From assembly GCA_964552465.1 (NCBI GenBank), contig CAZKGR010000001.1, forward strand, positions 1 to 64,000: a DNA stretch of 64,000 nucleotides, read 5' to 3'. Within the stretch, counting starts at the first letter, position 1. Each line of letters starts with the position of its first letter. Position numbers and translations under genes: made by a program. The DNA is from BMS3BBIN04 sp964552465. Lineage in GTDB: Bacteria; Electryoneota; Electryoneia; Electryoneales; Electryoneaceae. The notes beneath the pieces were generated by a model, which had not been told where the DNA came from, ran no database searches, and saw only the letters and a program-made list of their open reading frames with translations. Shown here piece by piece: positions 8,267 to 16,095 of the stretch.

Positions 8267-8719
8267 GTGACGAGATACAGAAACAGCTCCGGGCAGACAC
8301 TCGGCTTCGTCATCCTGAAGCTCGATATGGCTGCTGAGCAGGTTCATGAGTTCAGCGACAAAGAGCTGGCAGCTGATCCGGGTGTCAGGCACTGCATCGA
8401 CAGCGGGTTGCTGGAAAAGGTGACTGTTCCGGATGCACAAGGTCCCAGCGAAAAAGATGGGTTTGCAGCTTCCGGCACGGTTCCCGATGAGGTTGAGGTA
8501 AAAACGATCGATGACGTTTCAGCCGGTCCGAGTGATGGTGATTCCTCTGATGATCCGGAGGACCCGCCACTGGAAGACCTGGATTATGAGAACCTGAAGC
8601 GGCTTTACCGCGAGGTCACTAGAGAAGACACGCTTCCTTCGGTGCGAAGCAAGAATAGCATCATAACCGCTATCCGTGAGATATGGGATGGAGACCGGAC
8701 GGATCTGAACCCGGAATAG
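8267..8719 (+). CDS. Phage protein with C-terminal HeH/LEM-like helices
   Basis: 150 residues. The first 60 form a small alpha/beta domain, the middle (residues about 65-105) is acidic and disordered, and the last 40 (DLDYENLKRLYREV ... SKNSIITAIREIW) resemble a helix-extension-helix or SAP/LEM fold. Small proteins of this design occur in many phage head modules just after the capsid gene, and their role is unclear. The start is GTG at 8267 with CCGGAGA upstream. An ATG at 8265 is in another frame. Confidence 0.55.
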   Translation: MTRYRNSSGQTLGFVILKLDMAAEQVHEFSDKELAADPGVRHCIDSGLLEKVTVPDAQGPSEKDGFAASGTVPDEVEVKTIDDVSAGPSDGDSSDDPEDPPLEDLDYENLKRLYREVTREDTLPSVRSKNSIITAIREIWDGDRTDLNPE

Positions 8720-8731
8720 GGCGAGCGAAGT

Positions 8732-9154
8732 ATGGCGAGCATGTTGATTGACCTGGTAGCGGCTTTGCGCCAGGAGTACGGTGACGAGTTCCCAGTAGGT
8801 GAGCAATCACTTACCGACGACCAGTTGGTCCGGGCGATCATGCGGTCGGTGATCTTTCTCAACAGGGATTTCGGAACCAGCTACCAGGTCGTCAACGACG
8901 AGATCACGCCTACGCTCGAGGATGATGACCTTGAACTGCTGCTGCTTCGCGCTATGGTCAGTGTGGCCGAGAAGATGCTTGCCATCTACACCCGCGGTGC
9001 ATCGATCAAGTCAGGGGACAAGAGTGTTTCGCATTCGGATCAGGTGGATGCCTGGTCAAGGCTGCACAAGCAGTTCCTCCAGCAGTATCAAAGCGCGGTG
9101 AATCGAAGTATGGACAGTTACCTGGACGAGATAGACCCCATGCTCTACGGGTAA
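8732..9154 (+). CDS. Head-tail connector/adaptor protein
   Basis: A 140-residue, largely helical protein (LVRAIMRSVIFLNRDF, LELLLLRAMVSVAEKMLAI, SRLHKQFLQQYQSAVNR). Helical proteins of this size directly after the capsid gene are usually the adaptor that docks onto the portal (lambda gpW/HK97 gp6-like class). No family-specific motif identifies it with certainty. It begins 12 bp after the upstream stop and is followed after 3 bp by the next neck gene. Confidence 0.5.
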   Translation: MASMLIDLVAALRQEYGDEFPVGEQSLTDDQLVRAIMRSVIFLNRDFGTSYQVVNDEITPTLEDDDLELLLLRAMVSVAEKMLAIYTRGASIKSGDKSVSHSDQVDAWSRLHKQFLQQYQSAVNRSMDSYLDEIDPMLYG

Positions 9155-9157
9155 ACA

Positions 9158-9526
9158 ATGTTGAGTTCCATTGAAAAAACGACTGCCCGGGCTGACATGA
9201 CGGTGATAATCGAGTCGTTCGGGACAACGGGGATTCTATATCGACCAACGGTCGGCGGCGGAGGATCATTTGCTGGTTCACATGAGGAATCGGAATCAGA
9301 GGTATCAAACGGGTTTCCCCTCGAGTGGCGGCAGCTCAGTCCGGAGGATCTGAAACAGATTGGCGCTGACGGGATGATACATGTCAAGCATGATCTGGAC
9401 ATCCATGAGAATGATGTCCTGCTCTTTGAAACTATCAGGTATCGAGTGACCGATGTGAGTCCGAAAAACCTGTTCGGGGTCTTGACCCACCAGGTGGTAA
9501 AGCTGGAGCGGGAGTACCGGAGCTGA
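9158..9526 (+). CDS. Head-tail stopper-like neck protein
   Basis: A 122-residue, mainly beta protein. The second half (KHDLDIHENDVLLFETIRYRV ... VVKLEREYRS) reads like the beta-barrel stopper proteins that close the connector after DNA packaging. The call is made from gene order (adaptor, stopper, gp10-like, terminator) and from size. Its stop overlaps the next start as ATGA, which indicates translational coupling. Confidence 0.45.
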   Translation: MLSSIEKTTARADMTVIIESFGTTGILYRPTVGGGGSFAGSHEESESEVSNGFPLEWRQLSPEDLKQIGADGMIHVKHDLDIHENDVLLFETIRYRVTDVSPKNLFGVLTHQVVKLEREYRS

Positions 9527-10011
9527 TGATTGAGGTGAGGGTCGATACTGCCGCGATCCGCAGGGCAAGGAAGGTGCTTGCCGAGTATCCCGGAGTGTTG
9601 AAAGCTGCATTGTACCAGGGATTGTCTGACATCGCCCTGGACGTGCAGCGTGTCGCCGTTGAAAAGCTTACGACCAACAAGGCTGTGGATACCGGACGTC
9701 TTCGAGCCAGCATCACGATCCATCAGCTGTCACCGACCAGAATTGTTGTCGGAACCAACGCCTCCTATGCTGCGGCGGTTGAATACGGCGCGAAAGGTCA
9801 TTGGATCAGGATCGACAGGACACCCGGGTTCCGAAGCTGGATGCGACATCACGGAATCGACCTGAAAGCGGAGATGGTCTATTTCTGGGTCCACCCTCCT
9901 CCCCGGCCATACATGGAACCTGCGTTCCAAGAAGGTTTGAAGCTGGCCAGGAAATCGATCCCGCAGATCGTGGAGAAAGCAATCCAGGCGGCGGAACGAA
10001 AAGGGGCATGA
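9526..10011 (+). CDS. HK97 gp10-like neck/tail completion protein
   Basis: A 161-residue member of the HK97-gp10 family, which acts at the head-tail joint or tail completion. Supporting motifs are a helical N-terminus, VDTGRLRASI (the family's D-T-G-x-L-R-x-S signature), the segment GTNASYAAAVEYGAKGH, and PPRPYMEPAFQEG near the end. Length and position fit. The ATG at 9526 overlaps the preceding stop by one base within TGATG. Confidence 0.8.
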   Translation: MIEVRVDTAAIRRARKVLAEYPGVLKAALYQGLSDIALDVQRVAVEKLTTNKAVDTGRLRASITIHQLSPTRIVVGTNASYAAAVEYGAKGHWIRIDRTPGFRSWMRHHGIDLKAEMVYFWVHPPPRPYMEPAFQEGLKLARKSIPQIVEKAIQAAERKGA

Positions 10012-10568
10012 TGGAGCTGGAGAAAACACTGGCGTGTTGGATCACCGACCGAGTCGTGGGATTGAATGCGTTCAAAGACGATCTGGCTTTCATCTCGGCT
10101 GGCAGCCCCTATCCGTACCTGCTGATCACCGAGGTCTCGACGACCAAGCGAAACCTGGGCACGGGAATCTGGGACACCTGTTTCCTGCTGAACGGCGGCG
10201 AATCACATCTCCAAGTCAAGGCCATCAAGGAGCATGTTGTACTCCGCTTCACTATCCGGGCGGCAAGCAACACGACAGATAACGGCAATGACCTGGTCGC
10301 AGATACTTGTCGCCAGATCGAGGATCTGCTGTTCGAGTTGTGTCGGAGCGGGTCCATCGATCTGCCGATCCCCGATACATCACCCGAAGAAACGATTCAT
10401 GTCGAGCGGGTGGTCTTCCAGGGACGGGCAGACATCGCACCAGACGAAGGTGGTGAACCGTTTGTCTACCAGAAGGCGTTGACATACCTGTTCGTGGTGC
10501 ATCGGCTCTATGAACAGGAAATCAGCGACAAGTTCGAAACGATAAATATCGAATACGACGAGGAATAA
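10008..10568 (+). CDS. Tail terminator-like protein
   Basis: 186 residues. It has an N-terminal helix (MMELEKTLACWITDRV), alternating strands, and a helix DNGNDLVADTCRQIEDLLFEL, the pattern of tail terminator/completion proteins that cap the tail tube. The start at 10008 (or ATG at 10011) is chosen because it overlaps the stop of the gp10-like gene. A longer frame back to 9801 only covers the neighbouring gene. The assignment depends on order: it follows gp10-like and precedes the tail sheath. Confidence 0.5.
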   Translation: MMELEKTLACWITDRVVGLNAFKDDLAFISAGSPYPYLLITEVSTTKRNLGTGIWDTCFLLNGGESHLQVKAIKEHVVLRFTIRAASNTTDNGNDLVADTCRQIEDLLFELCRSGSIDLPIPDTSPEETIHVERVVFQGRADIAPDEGGEPFVYQKALTYLFVVHRLYEQEISDKFETINIEYDEE

Positions 10569-10569
10569 A

Positions 10570-10782
10570 ATGGCTGAAAAGTCAGGCAAGAAGTCCGAGT
10601 CTCCGGCGAATACAACGAAACGCAGGCTTGGCGCATTGATCAGGGAGTTGAGTGTTTCCCCGGTGGATGCAGCCGGATTCCTGGCTTCGAAGGGATTGAA
10701 GCCGACCGACCGAATGACGCCGGAGAAATTCGAGAGGGCACTGCGTTTATGGCGCAACACACCTGCGGGAGCTAATCCATGA
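10570..10782 (+). CDS. Small phage protein, function unknown
   Basis: 70 residues with a basic, lysine-rich start (MAEKSGKKSES) and a helical remainder (RRLGALIRELSVS, PEKFERALRLWRN). It starts 1 bp after the upstream stop, with the ribosome site inside the preceding gene's end. Its stop overlaps the sheath start as ATGA. Both overlaps show that it is a translated member of the phage operon. I do not recognise a family. Confidence 0.5.
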   Translation: MAEKSGKKSESPANTTKRRLGALIRELSVSPVDAAGFLASKGLKPTDRMTPEKFERALRLWRNTPAGANP

Positions 10783-11585
10783 GCGACTACACTATCAAGG
10801 ATGTCTACACCGAATACCTGTCCGGCGGCGTGGTCATCTCGCCACCTCCGAACAACATCGAGTTTGTCGCGGCAAGTGCCATGGGTGGCCCGGAGGTGCA
10901 GAAGGTCACCATCAGCGACAAGCAGACCGCCAAGGATATGTTCAAGGGCGGCGAACTGTTGAAGGCGTTGTACGAACGTCTCGATGCTGGAAGTCAAGTG
11001 ATCTATGCGTTGCGGATGGTCGGTTCGTCCGGGGCAAAGGCCAGCGCCACCCAGACCGATTCGATCAAATTCGAAGCGCTGTACAAGGGTACCTGGTGGA
11101 ACGGGATCGAGATCGACATCACGGTCAATGCCACCATAGTCACCGTTGACATCACTGATCCAGAATCCGACGAGATCTACTCCGCATCCATCGACACCAG
11201 CCATGGCGACGGCACAGACGATCTGGTCGAGAAGGTGAACACAGCCCTGAACCTGGTTGTTGCTTCGAAAGACGGTTTAGGAAATACACCCTCCCAGGAG
11301 TCGCTGACACTCGCGGGCGGGGATGATGGAACAACACTGGCAAATGGTGATTACACCGATGCAATCACTTATTCAGAGGATTTCACCGACGTCAACTGGG
11401 TCCATTTTGTCAGTGCGGCGGACGCCGGGTTGTGGTCTGCGATCCTGACCTCGTGCGAAAACATGATCACCAGCGGTGCAGGTGAGCGATTTGCTCTGCT
11501 GGATCTGCCAGCATTCGAGCCTGCAGATCCCGAGCATCCAACCACCAGTGAGATCAGCACACATCTCTCCAGTATCAAGACATGA
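10779..11585 (+). CDS. Phage tail sheath protein, truncated at the C-terminus
   Basis: Sheath proteins form the contractile outer tube of myovirus tails. The 268 residues match the N-terminal and middle part of this family. They include a start typical of sheaths (VYTEYLSGGVVISPPPNNIEFV), the segment GSQVIYALRMVGSSGAKAS (a sheath beta domain), a nested ADGT-rich insertion, and the beginning of the conserved core (ERFALLDLPAF). Sheaths normally have 350-500 residues, and the conserved C-terminal domain that joins neighbouring subunits is missing. The frame ends at SSIKT, followed by unrelated AT-rich DNA. No tail tube, tape measure or baseplate gene follows, so the module is broken here. Confidence 0.75.
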   Translation: MSDYTIKDVYTEYLSGGVVISPPPNNIEFVAASAMGGPEVQKVTISDKQTAKDMFKGGELLKALYERLDAGSQVIYALRMVGSSGAKASATQTDSIKFEALYKGTWWNGIEIDITVNATIVTVDITDPESDEIYSASIDTSHGDGTDDLVEKVNTALNLVVASKDGLGNTPSQESLTLAGGDDGTTLANGDYTDAITYSEDFTDVNWVHFVSAADAGLWSAILTSCENMITSGAGERFALLDLPAFEPADPEHPTTSEISTHLSSIKT

Positions 11586-11774
11586 GGAAAACACCGAGGG
11601 AAAGATGCAAGTGAACTTGAAATCAAGAAGGGAAAATTGGTACACTGTCGTTATCGGAATTACATATGGTTAAATGTCCGAAGGATTTGAAAACGTTCTC
11701 AGTATCCGGAAATTTCTATCCTTTCGGGCGAATTTTTCACAAATGGGTGTAATTGTGAAGCTGATTCTGCGTAA

Positions 11775-11864
11775 ATGCTGTTATTTTCCAATATCCTGGA
11801 AAAGGCGACACGAACCGTGTTAGAGAAAGCGGAAGTGCTCTTCAAAGAACGGGTGGCAGTATGA
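11775..11864 (+). pseudogene. Short open frame, possible C-terminal remnant of a lost gene
   Basis: 29 codons (FSNILEKATRTVLEKAEVLF in its middle) end in a TGA that overlaps the Fic start as ATGA. The amphipathic, protein-like text and the coupled stop suggest the tail of a larger gene that once preceded fic. A TAA lies immediately before the ATG at 11775, so nothing longer is left. The 190 bp between the sheath stop and this frame (11586-11774) are AT-rich and hold no gene I can see. Confidence 0.3.
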
Positions 11865-12898
11865 ACGGATTTGAGCCAAAATTCACCATAACAAACCGCA
11901 TGACATCTGCCATCACGGAGATTGAGCGCGCTCGAGGATTTCTTGAAGCCGCACGCCTATCGGATGATTGGGTGCGGGATATGGGCAATAAGGCTCTAAT
12001 CAAGGAAGCCCACCATACCACCCATATCGAGGGCACTCGCTTAACGTTAGATCAAGCAGAGCGACTGTGGAATGGGGAAACTGTTCCCGAGGCTGACCCA
12101 GATGATGCGAGGGAACTTATAAACTACCGATCAGCCTTTGAGTTTGTCTCCGAAAGTTTGGACAGTGGCGATCCGATTACGGAGGGGCTGATTCGCGAGA
12201 TTCATCGTCGGCTGGTGGAAGGTGTGCGTGGTGGTAAAGCTGCACCGGGTGAATACCGTCGTATTCAAAATTACGTGGCAAACTCTGCGACCGGCGAAGT
12301 AATCTATACACCACCCTCTGCCGTTGAGGTGCCGATCGTAATGTCGGAGTTGGTTAAGTGGTTGAATGCCGATCTGGATACTCATCCTGTTCTGGTGAGC
12401 GGCATCGCCCAATTTCAGCTTGTTCATATTCATCCATTTTTGGATGGAAATGGTCGCACTTCCCGACTATTGTCGACCCTATACCTCTATAAGGCCGGAT
12501 ACGATTTCAAACGTTTGTTTACCATCAGTGAGTATTATGATCGGGATCGCGCGGCTTTCTACCGTGCGATTCAGGGCGTTCGAGAAAACGATATGGATCT
12601 GACCGTCTGGCTTGACTACTTCGTTGCTGGACTGGAAGCCCAAATGATAGAGGTCAAACAACGCGGAGAAATGGTCATCCGCCGGGATGTACTGATGCAG
12701 AAATATCACCTGAGTGACCGACAGGGTCAAGTACTGGAGTATCTGATGCAGAATGACAGGCTAACAATCCAGGACTTTGAGGCACTCTGCCCTGCGATCA
12801 CTCGCCGAAGCCTGCAACGCGATTTGAGAGGTTTGCTGGATAAGGAATTGGTGGTATCTGAAGGAGCAACGCATCATCAGGAGTACAGACTGAAATGA
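11861..12898 (+). CDS. Fic family AMP transferase
   Basis: Fic enzymes usually transfer AMP from ATP to hydroxyl side chains of target proteins. The catalytic motif HPFLDGNGRTSR is at residues 191-202, with catalytic H191 and the phosphate-binding GNGR. An inhibitory helix motif of the form [ST]xxxE[GN] is present as TTHIEG (T53, E57), so this is a self-inhibited class II Fic. The C-terminal 70 residues form a winged helix (SDRQGQVLEYLMQNDRL), common in Fic proteins that touch DNA or control their own gene. At 345 residues it is full length. It starts inside the stop of the preceding short frame. Many such proteins are toxins or act in phage defence. The target here is unknown. The GACA array follows directly. 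Confidence 0.9.
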   Translation: MNGFEPKFTITNRMTSAITEIERARGFLEAARLSDDWVRDMGNKALIKEAHHTTHIEGTRLTLDQAERLWNGETVPEADPDDARELINYRSAFEFVSESLDSGDPITEGLIREIHRRLVEGVRGGKAAPGEYRRIQNYVANSATGEVIYTPPSAVEVPIVMSELVKWLNADLDTHPVLVSGIAQFQLVHIHPFLDGNGRTSRLLSTLYLYKAGYDFKRLFTISEYYDRDRAAFYRAIQGVRENDMDLTVWLDYFVAGLEAQMIEVKQRGEMVIRRDVLMQKYHLSDRQGQVLEYLMQNDRLTIQDFEALCPAITRRSLQRDLRGLLDKELVVSEGATHHQEYRLK

Positions 12899-12910
12899 CG
12901 AAACTCAAGC

Positions 12911-13119
12911 TTTGCGACATGTTCGCGACAATGTTTGCGACAAACTTACGACAAAGCTTGTGACATGAGTGGTGACAACCAGCTATGACATAGCTGTGAT
13001 GCGAGCTGTGACATATTTGCATGAAAACGAATGGATATATTTGCGACAAAGTTTGTGACATCGAGCTGTGATATGGCTATGACATGAGCAGTGACAAACC
13101 TACGACAAAACTACCGAAA
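12911..13119. repeat. GACA repeat array, 18 units, period about 11.8 bp
   Basis: The core GACA occurs at 12916, 12927, 12939, 12950, 12962, 12974, 12987, 13010, 13045, 13057, 13081, 13093 and 13104. Degenerate cores (GATG, GAAA or GATA) keep the rhythm at 12998, 13023, 13034, 13070 and 13116. Every step is 11, 12 or 13 bp. Two unit types appear, TTGCGACAAA and GCTGTGACAT. The array fills the gap between the Fic stop and the primase-helicase start and runs about 35 bp into that gene. It could be an iteron-like binding array or a decayed repeat. Confidence 0.8.
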
Positions 13120-15480
13120 TTGAATTCCTCTGAAAACTCGGAGCTGCAACAGTTACGGGAAGAGAATACCCGCCTCAAGGCACTACTAACCAAGAACAGC
13201 ATTCAGTGGGAAAAACCAGCCACTACGGCAGTCCCCCCTTCCGCAACGTCAGAAACGCGTAGCCCACATCTTTCAGCAACAGAAAGAGTTGTTCTTTTCC
13301 GCAGTCTGTTCCGGGGCCGTACTGATGTCTATCCGCTGCGTTGGGAGTCAAAAAGAGGCAAATCAGGCTATTCTCCTGCCTGTGACAATGAGTGGAATTC
13401 AGGCGTTTGTAATAAGCCCCACATAAAATGTGGCGACTGTGACCAGCGTCTTTTACTTCCTGTTACCGATCAGGTGATTTACGACCACTTGGCAGGTCAG
13501 CACACTGTGGGGATTTATCCAGTCCTGACGGACGACACCTGTTATTTCCTGGCGATTGATTTTGACGATGCTGATTGGCGCGAGGATGCCCTGGCTCTTA
13601 TGCAATCATGCCATGAGCTTAACATTCCCTCCGCGCTGGAAATCTCACGTTCCGGAAACGGTGCGCATGTCTGGATATTCTTTTCCGATCCTGTCCCGGC
13701 TCGCGAAGTGCGGCAATTGGGCGCGGCTCTGATCAGCCACACATGTAACCGCACGCGTCAGCTCTCGCTTTCCAGCTACGACCGACTCTTTCCCAATCAG
13801 GACACCCTGCCAAAGGGCGGATTTGGCAACCTGATCGCACTTCCCTTGCAGAAAAAGCCACGCGAACGGGGATTCAGCGTTTTTGTCGATGAGAACTACG
13901 CGCCTTACCCTGACCAGTGGGCCTTTCTGGCGTCGATTACACCCATGCCAAGATTCGAATTGGAGAATGCAATTCTGCGGGCCACAGGCGGTAGACATCC
14001 GCTCGATGTGGCATTTGTTGCCGAAGAGGAAGAACATAAGCCGTGGCAGCGGCCAATGCCCGTTTCAAACCAGATATCCGGCACACTTCCTGGATCGCTG
14101 AATCTGGTGTTGGCTAACCAGATTTTCATTGCCAAGGCTGATTTGCCTCAGCCACTGGCTAACCGCCTAGTTCGTCTGGCTGCTTTTCAGAATCCAGAAT
14201 TCTACAAAGCCCAAGCCATGCGCCTGTCGGTCTGGAACAAACCGCGCATTATTGGCTGTGCTGAGAATTTCCCACAGCATATCGGTTTGCCCAGAGGATG
14301 TCTGGATTCGGTGGAGGAATTGCTGAAGCAGAATGACATCCGTACTGAGATTCACGATGAGCGGATTGCGGGATGCAAGTTGACCGTCAAGTTCATTGGG
14401 AAACTGAGAACAGACCAAAAAACGGCTGTCAGGGCGATGCAAATGCATGAAGTGGGTGTTCTTTGTGCGCCCACTGCTTTCGGCAAAACGGTGTGTACTG
14501 CTGCGTTGATAGCAAGGCGCAAAGTGAGCACGATGATTTTGGTACATCGTACCGAACTGCTTCGGCAATGGCAGGAACGGTTGAATACCTTCCTGGAGCT
14601 GCCCAAAGGTACACTGGGATTGATTGGTGGCGGCAAGAAGAATCTGACTGGAAAAATCGATATTGCGGTAATGCAGTCCTTATCCAGGCGAGAAGACCTG
14701 TCAGAACTACTCGACAATTACGGGCAAATCATAATTGACGAGTGTCATCACATTTCTGCTTTCTCTTTCGAAGCGATCCTCAAACAAGGCAAAACCAAAT
14801 TCGTTGTCGGCCTGACCGCAACCCCATTTCGCCGCGATGGTCACCATCCGATCATTTTCATGCAATGCGGTCCGATTCGGCACAGCGCCCAGCAGCCGGA
14901 AAACGCTCCAACCCACCTGGAGGTATGGCCCCGGAGTCTGTCCGCTCCGGAGATTCCTCCAGAGTCTGGCATCCAGGATGTTTTTCGAATCCTTTTCAAC
15001 GACACCAACCGAAACAGTCGTATCGTTCAGGATATTCTGGAAGCATATCAGAAAGGCAGGAAGGTCCTTGTGCTGACTGAACGTATAGAACATCTGAAGT
15101 TGTTGCACGAAGCCATAGGCGATGAGATTGAGTACTTGTTTGTACTCCACGGCCGATTGTCTAAAAAGCAACGCACAGGAATCCTCGCCGAACTTGTCGA
15201 GCTGAAGGATTCAACTCCTCGGGTGCTTCTTGCTACTGGAAGATTGATCGGTGAGGGCTTTGATCATCCTCCCCTCGATACCTTGATTTTGGCTATGCCG
15301 ATCTCGTGGAAAGGTACGCTTCAACAGTACGCTGGCCGCTTGCACCGGGAACATGTTGATAAGCAGGACGTTCTAATCTATGACTACATCGAACACGACC
15401 AGCCACAGCTTGCGAGGATGTGGAACAAACGTCAGCGCGGATACCATGCAATGGGTTATCAGATTCGTTCGTTTGAATAG
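13084..15480 (+). CDS. Primase-helicase of the TOTE conflict-system type
   Basis: A 798-residue fusion. Residues 15-40 form a short coiled coil. Residues about 70-300 are an archaeo-eukaryotic primase (AEP) domain. It has a cysteine cluster (CDNEW..GVC..KCGDC, a likely zinc site), the metal-binding DFDD at 159-162 and SGNGAH at 190-195. Residues about 435-798 are a superfamily 2 helicase with Walker A PTAFGKT (GKT 467-469), DECH (552-555), TATP (578-581), GEGFDHP and QQYAGRLHRE (Q747, R752, R755). All key residues are present. The family is annotated as the AEP domain of TOTE conflict systems, which points to mobile-element or defence biology rather than chromosome replication. No ribosome site precedes the ATG at 13084, which sits inside the GACA array. 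The Fic gene lies upstream on the same strand. Confidence 0.85.
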   Translation: MSSDKPTTKLPKLNSSENSELQQLREENTRLKALLTKNSIQWEKPATTAVPPSATSETRSPHLSATERVVLFRSLFRGRTDVYPLRWESKRGKSGYSPACDNEWNSGVCNKPHIKCGDCDQRLLLPVTDQVIYDHLAGQHTVGIYPVLTDDTCYFLAIDFDDADWREDALALMQSCHELNIPSALEISRSGNGAHVWIFFSDPVPAREVRQLGAALISHTCNRTRQLSLSSYDRLFPNQDTLPKGGFGNLIALPLQKKPRERGFSVFVDENYAPYPDQWAFLASITPMPRFELENAILRATGGRHPLDVAFVAEEEEHKPWQRPMPVSNQISGTLPGSLNLVLANQIFIAKADLPQPLANRLVRLAAFQNPEFYKAQAMRLSVWNKPRIIGCAENFPQHIGLPRGCLDSVEELLKQNDIRTEIHDERIAGCKLTVKFIGKLRTDQKTAVRAMQMHEVGVLCAPTAFGKTVCTAALIARRKVSTMILVHRTELLRQWQERLNTFLELPKGTLGLIGGGKKNLTGKIDIAVMQSLSRREDLSELLDNYGQIIIDECHHISAFSFEAILKQGKTKFVVGLTATPFRRDGHHPIIFMQCGPIRHSAQQPENAPTHLEVWPRSLSAPEIPPESGIQDVFRILFNDTNRNSRIVQDILEAYQKGRKVLVLTERIEHLKLLHEAIGDEIEYLFVLHGRLSKKQRTGILAELVELKDSTPRVLLATGRLIGEGFDHPPLDTLILAMPISWKGTLQQYAGRLHREHVDKQDVLIYDYIEHDQPQLARMWNKRQRGYHAMGYQIRSFE

Positions 15481-15617
15481 CCTGTGTTCAGCCAAGTTCT
15501 CGAAAACGGTTCTTGTTCAATTATGTGATATATAGTGCAATCTAAGTATCTTAAGGAACCCTGTATTGATAAGGGTTTCAAGGGCAGGAAATATAATAGA
15601 GTCAGTTTTGTATGTGA

Positions 15618-16095
15618 TTTCATGGGGACACAAGTATCTCGCTTCTTGAAAAGGATCTTGATGATTGGTTTGAGGAGAGAAAACGGGGACGGGGATCGCG
15701 AGTTTTTGTCTTTCCTAAACCTGACTCCATTTGGTTTCTGGTTCGTCATGGTGATCCCCTAAGACGCGAGGGAAGCTTGGATAGCGGACAATCCTCGAGC
15801 GTGTTTTACCGCCCGGAAAAGTATGATGTGTTAGTATACGATCCGGTCTTGGGGGAAATCCGGATGAATGCCTGCGGAAAGGGTGAAAAGGACCTTTTTC
15901 GTCAAAAGTTCGGTCTCCATGTGTTCAAAGATGAGGATTTCTTTCCAGGCACAGGCAAATTTACGCTTGAGCCCCTGCGCAGTGATGGTGAGGCATCTCT
16001 CGTTTGCGCAGACGTGGAAGGTATGGAATGGATAAGACTCAAAGAGATTCAATTCTTTTGGGGTGGACCTGAAAAGGAAATTGAGATACGGAAAG
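15618..16095 (+). pseudogene. Internal fragment of a conserved uncharacterised protein
   Basis: About 159 codons read clearly as protein, for example WFEERKRGRGSRVFVF, DSIWFLVRHGDPLRREG, VFYRPEKYDVLVYDP, KFGLHVFKDEDFFPG and ALVCADVEGMEW-like text near the end. A TGA at 15615-15617 precedes the frame. No ATG or GTG occurs in it before position 15777, so the N-terminus is missing. The text stops making sense near 16095, where it runs into the antisense of a response regulator gene. I have the impression of a widespread family of unknown function but cannot name it. The ATG at 15622 is in another frame. Both ends are therefore cut. Confidence 0.6.

Noticed and set aside
9801..10007. Longer N-terminus of the tail terminator gene
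   Set aside because: It lies entirely within the gp10-like gene in another frame. The coupled ATG at 10008 or 10011 is the natural start.
12798..13061. Minus-strand frame of 87 codons over the GACA array
   Set aside because: It is an echo of the repeats and of the end of the Fic gene; it has no start signal.
15556..15576. Hairpin AACCCT/AGGGTT as a terminator of the primase-helicase gene
   Set aside because: The stem has six pairs with a nine-base loop and no T-run follows.
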